DNA of 19,136 nucleotides from JBHHWH01 sp046756405 (GTDB lineage Bacteria > Actinomycetota > Acidimicrobiia > Spongiisociales > ZC4RG35), in contig JBHHWH010000050.1 of assembly GCA_046756405.1 (NCBI GenBank), forward strand, positions 1 through 19,136, given 5' to 3'. Below, in pieces: positions 14,326-19,136 of this stretch (the stretch's first letter is position 1; each line of letters starts with the position of its first letter). The translations under genes and the position numbers were made by a program. The notes under the pieces are model-generated. The model was not told where the DNA came from. It saw nothing but the letters and a program-made list of their open reading frames with translations, and ran no database searches.

Positions 14326-14904
14326 ATGGCAGACCAGGCGAACTTCGAGCGCGACGCCCTTCAATACACCCGTCAGCTCTACTCCGCGGCCCTGCGGATG
14401 ACGAGGAATCCGGCGGATGCAGAAGACCTGGTTCAGGAGACCCTCCTCAAGGCCTATCGGGCCTATCACACCTTCACCGAGGGCACCAACCTGAAGGCCT
14501 GGCTGTACCGGATCCTCACCAACACCTTCATCAACAAATACCGCAAGGACGCTCGTAGACCCAGTGAGGTGGACTTGGGTTCGGTGGAGGACCTCTACCT
14601 TTACCGTCGCATCGGCTCCGAAGCCTCCGCGGAGGCGGCCCGTAGCACTGAAGATCTGATCCTCGACGGTCTGGTCGAGTCGGACATCAAACAGGCCGTG
14701 GAAGACCTTCCGGAGAACTTTCGCATCCCGGTTCTCCTCGCCGACCTGGAGGGTTTCTCCTACAAGGAGATCGCCGAGATCCTCGACATCCCCATTGGGA
14801 CGGTCATGTCTCGACTCCACCGGGGAAGAAAAGCCATGCAAAAGAGGTTGTGGGAATTTGCCAAGGAACGCGGACTCCTGCCGGAAAACGCTGAAAGACC
14901 ATGA
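14326..14904 (+). CDS. sigR: ECF RNA polymerase sigma factor, SigR/SigH type
   Basis: 192-aa sigma-70 family extracytoplasmic-function factor. Region 2 spans about 12-80 (ALRMTRNPADAEDLVQETLL, then LKAWLYRILTNTFINKYRK, the conserved -10-recognising helix). Region 4 spans about 135-185 with a helix-turn-helix (YKEIAEILDIPIGTVMSRLHRGRK). The sequence and the downstream zinc anti-sigma gene match the SigR/SigH group that controls thiol-oxidative and heat stress genes in actinobacteria. ATG start at 14326 with TACCGT (14311-14316) 9 nt upstream and no Shine-Dalgarno sequence. The ATG of the next gene overlaps its stop (ATGA). No GGAAT...GTT autoregulatory promoter is visible between the tRNA and the start. 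Confidence 0.92.
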   Translation: MADQANFERDALQYTRQLYSAALRMTRNPADAEDLVQETLLKAYRAYHTFTEGTNLKAWLYRILTNTFINKYRKDARRPSEVDLGSVEDLYLYRRIGSEASAEAARSTEDLILDGLVESDIKQAVEDLPENFRIPVLLADLEGFSYKEIAEILDIPIGTVMSRLHRGRKAMQKRLWEFAKERGLLPENAERP

Positions 14905-15143
14905 GCCACAACTGCGACGAGGCCCTGACCAATCTCTATCTCTACCTCGACGCCGAGATGGACAAGGTGTCGGCGGAGAGGATCCGCCATCATCTAGAGG
15001 CATGCCGAGGTTGTTCGGGAAGCTTCGACTTCGAGCGGCGTTTGAAGATGGTTGTTCGTACCCGCCTCCAGGAGGAAGTCCCGGAGCATCTCATCGAGCG
15101 GATCCGACAGGTCCTGGCCTCCGAGCCCGCCGGGGAGTCGTGA
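14901..15143 (+). CDS. rsrA: Zinc-binding redox anti-sigma factor (RsrA/RshA family)
   Basis: 80-aa cytoplasmic protein with the ZAS signature H-x3-C-x2-C: His31, Cys35, Cys38, plus an upstream Cys5. These fall at the same mutual spacing as Cys11, His37, Cys41 and Cys44 of Streptomyces RsrA, where oxidation forms a disulfide, releases zinc and frees the sigma factor. It should therefore hold the adjacent SigR-like factor inactive under reducing conditions. Translation is coupled to the sigma gene by the ATGA overlap. The C-terminal helix (about 40-72) is the expected sigma-binding part. Slightly shorter than RsrA (about 105 aa). Confidence 0.9.
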   Translation: MSHNCDEALTNLYLYLDAEMDKVSAERIRHHLEACRGCSGSFDFERRLKMVVRTRLQEEVPEHLIERIRQVLASEPAGES

Positions 15144-15171
15144 AGGTTTTCGTCTGACCGTGGCCCAGCGG

Positions 15172-15177
15172 TAGGCT
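15172..15177 (+). promoter_or_regulatory. Possible -10 element before the small membrane protein gene
   Basis: TAGGCT ends 8 nt before the ATG at 15186, with no Shine-Dalgarno sequence. The 42-nt gap after rsrA has no convincing -35. Weak by itself, but it fits the leaderless spacing elsewhere in the window. Confidence 0.3.
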
Positions 15178-15185
15178 GCCCGTCC

Positions 15186-15494
15186 ATGAAGCGCCGCCTA
15201 GTTGTACTTTCGATTCTCGCCAGCCTTTTCGTCGTCGCTTTCGGCCTTACTGCCCTCGGCGCCGAGCACGAGGAGGCGAGTACCACGGATACCACGGTCT
15301 CTTCGGTCTCCTCGGGATCGAGCATGGAGCCTGCGGTGGTGGTGAAACCGGAGAACAAGCTCGAGCCCACCCCCGAGTGGACCTACCGATACCTGGTTCC
15401 CGCCTCCCTGGTCATCGCCGCGGTGGTCATTCTCCTGACCGCGGTTAGGTACTTCTCCGACGTCGTTCGCAAGCGGTACCGAATCGTCGAATAG
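15186..15494 (+). CDS. Small exported, membrane-anchored protein of unknown function, 102 aa
   Basis: Not recognised by family. Seen: a basic N-terminus (MKRR), a hydrophobic signal segment (about 5-25) with a probable cleavage site after ALGA, a Ser/Thr/Glu-rich linker (about 30-50), a short region rich in Pro and Lys, a transmembrane helix (about 71-87, LVPASLVIAAVVILLTA) and a cytoplasmic basic tail (VRKRYRIVE). Predicted topology: outside loop of about 45 residues, C-terminus inside. It lies between the sigma/anti-sigma pair and a DUF2342 gene, with its stop overlapping the next start by one base (TAGTG), so it is probably in one operon with the zincin. Whether it belongs to the redox regulon is unknown. 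Confidence 0.7.
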   Translation: MKRRLVVLSILASLFVVAFGLTALGAEHEEASTTDTTVSSVSSGSSMEPAVVVKPENKLEPTPEWTYRYLVPASLVIAAVVILLTAVRYFSDVVRKRYRIVE

Positions 15495-16525
15495 TGACCG
15501 GCTCGGGGCGCCTCGCAGCGAAGATCGCCGGGACGTATCCGCTCGCCGAGACCTATCACCGCAAGGCTCTGGAGAGCGACATGATTCGATTCACCTCAGA
15601 GACGTCTGAGGTGGTACCCGAAGCGACGGGGCTCGAACTTTCTGGCATCCCCACCACCTTGGTCATCGACCGTCCGGAGTGGATCCGTAGAAACCTCGCC
15701 ACCTTCGCCCATCTCACCGAGCCGGCCCGTCGCCAGCTCGAGGAGAGGATGGCCGAGGCCGGTCCGGCGGGACAGCGCGCCGCCGCCCTGGCCGGCCGTC
15801 TGGTGGACGCGGAGACCACCGCCGTTCTCGGCTTGCTCTCCCGAAGAGTCCTCGGCCAGTACGAGCTGGTGCTCCCCACCGGGGACGCCGGCGACACGGT
15901 CTCCTACGTGGGTCCCAACATCCTCCAGTTGGAGCGGCAGCACCAGTTCCGGCCCTCGGAGTTCCGCTACTGGGTGGCCCTCCATGAGCTCACCCATCGG
16001 GCCCAGTTCCAGGGGGTGCCCTGGCTGCGGAGGTATTTCCTCGCTCTGGTGGAGAAGCTGGTGGCGCAGTCGCAACCTGAGCCGGGGCGCATCATTCGGG
16101 TCATGACCGAGCTGGGCCGGCGTCGAATGGCAGGGGAGCCGCTGATCGACGAGCGGGGCCTTTTCGGTCTGTTCGCTTCTCCGAAGCAGAGCGAGATGAT
16201 GGATCGGGTCCAGGCGCTGATGGCGCTGCTCGAAGGTCATGGGCACGTGGTGATGGACAGGGTCGGTGCCCGGCGCCTGCGCTCCCAGGAGAGGATGAGC
16301 CGGCTCCTCAAGGCGCGCCGCCAGGACAAGCGAGCAGCGGCGTTCCTTCGTCTCACCGGTCTGGAGATGAAGATGCGTCAATATGAGCTCGGTGAGCGGT
16401 TCGTGCTGGCGGTGGAGCGGAAGGCCGGTTGGACGACGGTGAACCGGGCCTTCCAGGGCAAGGAATATCTGCCCACCCTCGAAGAGATCAAACACCCGTC
16501 CCGATGGCTGGCACGCGTCGCCTGA
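15494..16525 (+). CDS. DUF2342 zincin-like metallohydrolase (F420-biosynthesis-associated family)
   Basis: 343-aa protein of the family named for its pattern of occurrence with coenzyme F420 synthesis; a biochemical role has not been shown as far as I know. The metalloprotease signature HEXXH is present as HELTH at 164-168, followed by RAQFQGVPWL. A later EGHGHVVMD stretch (near 248-256) could supply the third ligand. No signal peptide or membrane segment, so cytoplasmic. GTG start overlaps the preceding TAG. In M. tuberculosis the homologue Rv3626c also precedes tilS and hpt, supporting the assignment. The tilS start lies 22 nt inside its end. Confidence 0.87.
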   Translation: MTGSGRLAAKIAGTYPLAETYHRKALESDMIRFTSETSEVVPEATGLELSGIPTTLVIDRPEWIRRNLATFAHLTEPARRQLEERMAEAGPAGQRAAALAGRLVDAETTAVLGLLSRRVLGQYELVLPTGDAGDTVSYVGPNILQLERQHQFRPSEFRYWVALHELTHRAQFQGVPWLRRYFLALVEKLVAQSQPEPGRIIRVMTELGRRRMAGEPLIDERGLFGLFASPKQSEMMDRVQALMALLEGHGHVVMDRVGARRLRSQERMSRLLKARRQDKRAAAFLRLTGLEMKMRQYELGERFVLAVERKAGWTTVNRAFQGKEYLPTLEEIKHPSRWLARVA

Positions 16526-17721
16526 GGAGCCTCGTCGGCTCGGTGCTGGAGCGGACCGAGCTTCCCGACAGGCCCCTCGTGGTGGCCCTCTCCGGTGGCG
16601 CCGATTCCGCCGCCTTGGCCTTTGTCTGCCGGGAAGCGGGTCGGGAGCTACGCGCCTTGTACGTGGATCACGGCTTCACCCACTCCCCGATGATGGGTGA
16701 GGCGGCACGGCGCATCGCCGCCCAGCTCGAGGTCCAGCTCGAGGTAGTAGACGTCGACGTCCCCGAAGGCGCCTCCCCTGAGGGTCAGGCCCGGCGCGTC
16801 CGCTACCGGGCCTTTCTCGAGGCGACCGGCGGAGGGGAGGCGCTGCTCACTGCCCACACCCGAGACGACGATGCGGAAACGATCCTGATGAACATCGCCC
16901 GGGGCACCGGACCGCAGGGGCTCGCCGGCATTCCCCGCTTTCGGCCTCCGAACATCTACCGGCCGCTGCTGGAAGTGAGCCGGTCGGAGACTCGTGAGAT
17001 CTCAGCCCTGGCCGGGCTGCCGTTCGCCGAGGACCCGATGAACAAGGATCCTGCGCTCACCCGGAACCTGGTCCGGCTGGAGCTGCTCCCGGCCCTCACC
17101 CGGCTCAACCCTCAGGTGGCGGAGGCGATCCACCGCATGGGGAAGACCCTCGCTCGCGACCTCGAGTGTCTAGAACGGCTGGCCGCTGCGACCCACGTCA
17201 GCGTGGGGGAGGGCTGGGCCTCTGTCCCCGTCGGAGCGCTGCTCGCCAAGCCGCGAGCGGTGGCCGACCGGGTTCTGCTCTCCGCTTTGACCGAGCTGAC
17301 CGGCAGGGGCGAAGTCAACACCGAGAGATTGGAGAGAGTCTGGAGGGTGGTCGAGGGAGCCTCCCCCCGGGAGCAGGTGGGAGGCGGGGTGGTGTGTGAG
17401 CGGAAGGGGCCGATGGTGGTCTTCCGCAGGGGAGGGGCCGCTCCCGCCCGCGGCCCGGTGAGGCTCACCCCTGGTGTGCGGCAGGCCGCGGGAATGGAAT
17501 TCTGGGTTGTTCGCGTGGACGCGCCCTGTCGGGTGGCTCCTTTGAGCAAGTGGGCGGCGGTGTTCCCTCCGGATGCGGCCCTGGAGGTGCGCGACGACGG
17601 GGTCGTGTGTGCCGGCGGGGAGCCGGCGTGGATCCCCGGAGTGAAGCGTCTCCCCGTCGCTTGGTACGAGCCCGGCTCAGTCGGCTACCTTTCCGTTCTC
17701 GCAAGAGAGGAAAGCGGATGA
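16504..17721 (+). CDS. tilS: tRNA(Ile) lysidine synthetase
   Basis: Converts C34 of tRNA-Ile(CAU) to lysidine with ATP, so that it reads AUA. PP-loop motif SGGADS at 30-35; N-type domain continues with YVDHGF, HTRDDDAETILMNIARGTG and FAEDPMNKDPALTRNLVR, all strongly conserved in TilS. The C-terminal region (about 230-405) is divergent. 405 aa, in the range of longer actinobacterial forms. The ATG at 16504 overlaps the zincin gene by 22 nt; no strong ribosome site is visible, and translation is probably coupled. The gene stop overlaps the hpt ATG (ATGA). Confidence 0.93.
   Translation: MAGTRRLRSLVGSVLERTELPDRPLVVALSGGADSAALAFVCREAGRELRALYVDHGFTHSPMMGEAARRIAAQLEVQLEVVDVDVPEGASPEGQARRVRYRAFLEATGGGEALLTAHTRDDDAETILMNIARGTGPQGLAGIPRFRPPNIYRPLLEVSRSETREISALAGLPFAEDPMNKDPALTRNLVRLELLPALTRLNPQVAEAIHRMGKTLARDLECLERLAAATHVSVGEGWASVPVGALLAKPRAVADRVLLSALTELTGRGEVNTERLERVWRVVEGASPREQVGGGVVCERKGPMVVFRRGGAAPARGPVRLTPGVRQAAGMEFWVVRVDAPCRVAPLSKWAAVFPPDAALEVRDDGVVCAGGEPAWIPGVKRLPVAWYEPGSVGYLSVLAREESG
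16723..16746 (+). repeat. 12-bp tandem repeat inside tilS
   Basis: CAGCTCGAGGTC (16723-16734) is followed directly by CAGCTCGAGGTA (16735-16746), 11 of 12 bases identical. It encodes QLEVQLEV and keeps the frame, so it looks like a small in-frame duplication in a surface helix or strand. Confidence 0.7.
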
Positions 17722-18239
17722 AGATAAGGCCCCTGATCACCGCCGAGGAGATCGACGCCAAGCTCGCCGAGATGGGCGCCCAGATCACTCGGGACTACGA
17801 AGGCAAGGAGCTGCTGTTGGTGGGCGTCCTCCGGGGAGCGTTCATGGTGATGGCGGACCTTGCCCGGTACATCGACCTGCCCTGCGAGTTCGATTTCATG
17901 GCCGTCTCCTCCTACGGGGCCTCTACGCAGACCTCCGGGGTGGTACGGATCCTGAAAGACCTCGACGAGGAGATCGAAGACCGGCATGTGCTCATCGTGG
18001 AGGACATCATCGACTCCGGGCTCACCCTGAACTACCTGATCAAGAGTTTGAAGGTGCGCAAGCCGGCGTCGCTGAAGATCGCTGCTCTGCTGCTCAAGGA
18101 AGGCATCCAGCGGGTGCCGATCGAAGTGAGCTACGTCGGGTTTCGCATCGGTCCCGAGTTCGTCGTGGGTTACGGCCTGGATTACGCCGGAAAGTACCGA
18201 AACCTGCCCTATGTGGGGGTGATGGGAGAGGACGGCTGA
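17718..18239 (+). CDS. hpt: Hypoxanthine phosphoribosyltransferase
   Basis: Salvages hypoxanthine and guanine to IMP and GMP with PRPP. 173 aa, normal length. LLLVGVLRGAFMVMADL (32-48) holds the pyrophosphate-binding loop; the PRPP motif VLIVEDIIDSGLTL is at 91-104; the flexible loop SSYGAST is near 64-70; KEGI and DYAGKYRNLPYVGV complete the purine site. ATG start in an ATGA overlap with the tilS stop, with a purine-rich GAGAGGAAAG just upstream. The tilS-hpt-ftsH order is widely kept in bacteria. Confidence 0.95.
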   Translation: MKIRPLITAEEIDAKLAEMGAQITRDYEGKELLLVGVLRGAFMVMADLARYIDLPCEFDFMAVSSYGASTQTSGVVRILKDLDEEIEDRHVLIVEDIIDSGLTLNYLIKSLKVRKPASLKIAALLLKEGIQRVPIEVSYVGFRIGPEFVVGYGLDYAGKYRNLPYVGVMGEDG

Positions 18240-18272
18240 AAAACAGGGGTACGAATATGGTCTCGGCGGGCG

Positions 18273-18297
18273 TAGCATGGAGGCGAACGCCCCCTGA
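18273..18297 (+). promoter_or_regulatory. ftsH leader: possible -10 and an in-frame minicistron
   Basis: TAGCAT (18273-18278) resembles a -10, without a good -35. An ATG at 18277 opens a six-codon frame (MEANAP) that ends at TGA 18295-18297 and is in the same frame as ftsH. The -10 and this ATG overlap, so a transcript from TAGCAT would not contain the ATG; one from further upstream would. Only weak evidence. Confidence 0.25.
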
Positions 18298-18309
18298 ACC
18301 GAGAATCCT

Positions 18310-19136
18310 TTGAACCGTACCGTTCGCACCCTCATCGTCTACGGGATGTCGATTGTCCTCGTCGCCATCCTCTTCTCGTGGTGGTTCGATCAGGTCTCCG
18401 CTCCCGAAGAGGTCACCATCTCCCAGTTCGTGGAGAACGTCCAGGACGGTGACTACAGCGAGGTGGTGGTGCTGCGCCGGTCGCTGCGGGTGGAAGGACG
18501 TCTCGCCGATTCCACCGCCGCCGAGGGGGCCTTCGACCACATCGCCAACTACACCGAGGGCTACGAGGCCGAACTCAGTGACATCCTCGACCGGTCGGGG
18601 GTGGCCTGGTCGGTGGACGACGAGCCGCCCGGCTTCGGCGAGCTACTGATCAACTTCCTTCCCTGGTTGCTGCTCCTCGGTTTCATGGTGTTCATCTTCA
18701 TGCAGATGCAGGGCGGCGGGAACCGGGTGATGCAGTTCGGCAAGGCCCGAGCCCGGCTGGTGGGCAAGGAACAGCCCAAGGTGACCTTCGACGACGTGGC
18801 GGGGCTGGAGGAGGCCAAGGAGGAGTTGGAGGAGATAAAGGACTTCCTCGCCAACCCAGACCGCTACCGGCAGATGGGAGCCAAGATTCCCAAGGGCGTC
18901 CTGCTCTTCGGTCCTCCTGGTACCGGCAAGACCCTCCTCGCCCGGGCCGTGGCCGGTGAGGCGGGAGTGCCGTTCCTCACCATCTCCGGCTCGGACTTCG
19001 TGGAGATGTTCGTCGGCGTCGGTGCGGCCCGGGTTCGGGACCTGTTCGAGCAGGCCAAGCAGAACGCTCCGGCCATCGTCTTCATCGACGAGATCGACGC
19101 CGTGGGCCGCCACCGAGGCGCCGGCCTCGGGGGAGG
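18310..19136 (+). CDS. ftsH: ATP-dependent zinc metalloprotease FtsH, 3' end cut by window edge
   Basis: Membrane-anchored AAA+ protease that degrades misfolded and regulatory proteins. The visible 275 residues show an N-terminal transmembrane helix (about 8-24), an extracytoplasmic domain (about 28-108), a second transmembrane helix (about 111-131) and the start of the AAA module: VTFDDVAGLEEAKEEL near 158-173, Walker A FGPPGTGKT at 200-208 and Walker B IVFIDEID at 256-263. The second region of homology and the HEXXH protease site lie beyond the edge. TTG at 18310 was chosen because an in-frame TGA lies at 18295-18297 and the next in-frame ATG (18346) would cut into the first membrane helix. 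Confidence 0.95.
   Translation, partial: MNRTVRTLIVYGMSIVLVAILFSWWFDQVSAPEEVTISQFVENVQDGDYSEVVVLRRSLRVEGRLADSTAAEGAFDHIANYTEGYEAELSDILDRSGVAWSVDDEPPGFGELLINFLPWLLLLGFMVFIFMQMQGGGNRVMQFGKARARLVGKEQPKVTFDDVAGLEEAKEELEEIKDFLANPDRYRQMGAKIPKGVLLFGPPGTGKTLLARAVAGEAGVPFLTISGSDFVEMFVGVGAARVRDLFEQAKQNAPAIVFIDEIDAVGRHRGAGLGG

Noticed and set aside
1..19136. CRISPR array, insertion sequence, prophage, attachment site or replication origin
   Set aside because: No regularly spaced repeats, transposase or integrase genes, phage genes or DnaA-box clusters were seen. The genes are core housekeeping or pilus genes.

Overview
The window is gene-dense, high-GC bacterial chromosome with no sign of mobile DNA. 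Gene order and protein families point to an actinobacterium (Actinomycetota), possibly a deep lineage such as Acidimicrobiia; that placement is inference. Supporting signs are: a HAD phosphatase divergent from an Ssd/Tad pilus operon in the same order as Mycobacterium Rv3661 and Rv3660c-Rv3654c; TopA with GRYGPY repeats in place of zinc fingers; a SigR/RsrA-type redox sigma/anti-sigma pair; and a DUF2342 zincin-tilS-hpt-ftsH block like Rv3626c-Rv3624c plus ftsH.

Layout. 1-2091: a left-truncated IspD-like cytidylyltransferase (minus) diverges from a small unknown gene and a fused chorismate mutase-prephenate dehydrogenase (tyrosine synthesis). 2084-6682: a HAD-IB phosphatase (minus) diverges from a seven-gene Tad/Flp pilus operon: a frameshifted Ssd/TadZ-like gene, tadA, tadB, tadC, a Flp pilin, a TadE-like gene and a TadG-like gene. 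Most of these are joined by 4-nt start/stop overlaps. 6707-9828: polX (repair polymerase with PHP nuclease) and a PIN-PhoH ATPase. 9876-14167: topA (minus) diverges from tmk-holB (dTMP kinase, clamp-loader delta prime). 14215-15494: tRNA-Thr(CGT), the redox sigma/anti-sigma pair and a small secreted or membrane protein. 15494-19136: DUF2342 zincin, tilS, hpt and right-truncated ftsH.

The main non-coding signal is regulatory. Many unlinked genes have a TANNNT-like -10 element ending 6-9 nt before the start codon with no Shine-Dalgarno sequence, which suggests leaderless transcripts. The three divergent gene pairs each have very short intergenic regions with overlapping promoter elements, in three different geometries: shared -10, shared -35, and interleaved. 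By contrast, the pilin and phoH genes carry strong Shine-Dalgarno sequences. I see no CRISPR array, prophage, insertion sequence or clearly new multi-gene system. There is no gene-free stretch longer than about 300 bases. The points most worth a second look are the frameshifted Ssd/TadZ gene, the compact divergent promoters, the inverted-repeat cluster in front of phoH, and the IspD homologue whose end lacks the usual Asn-x-Lys-x-Thr motif.
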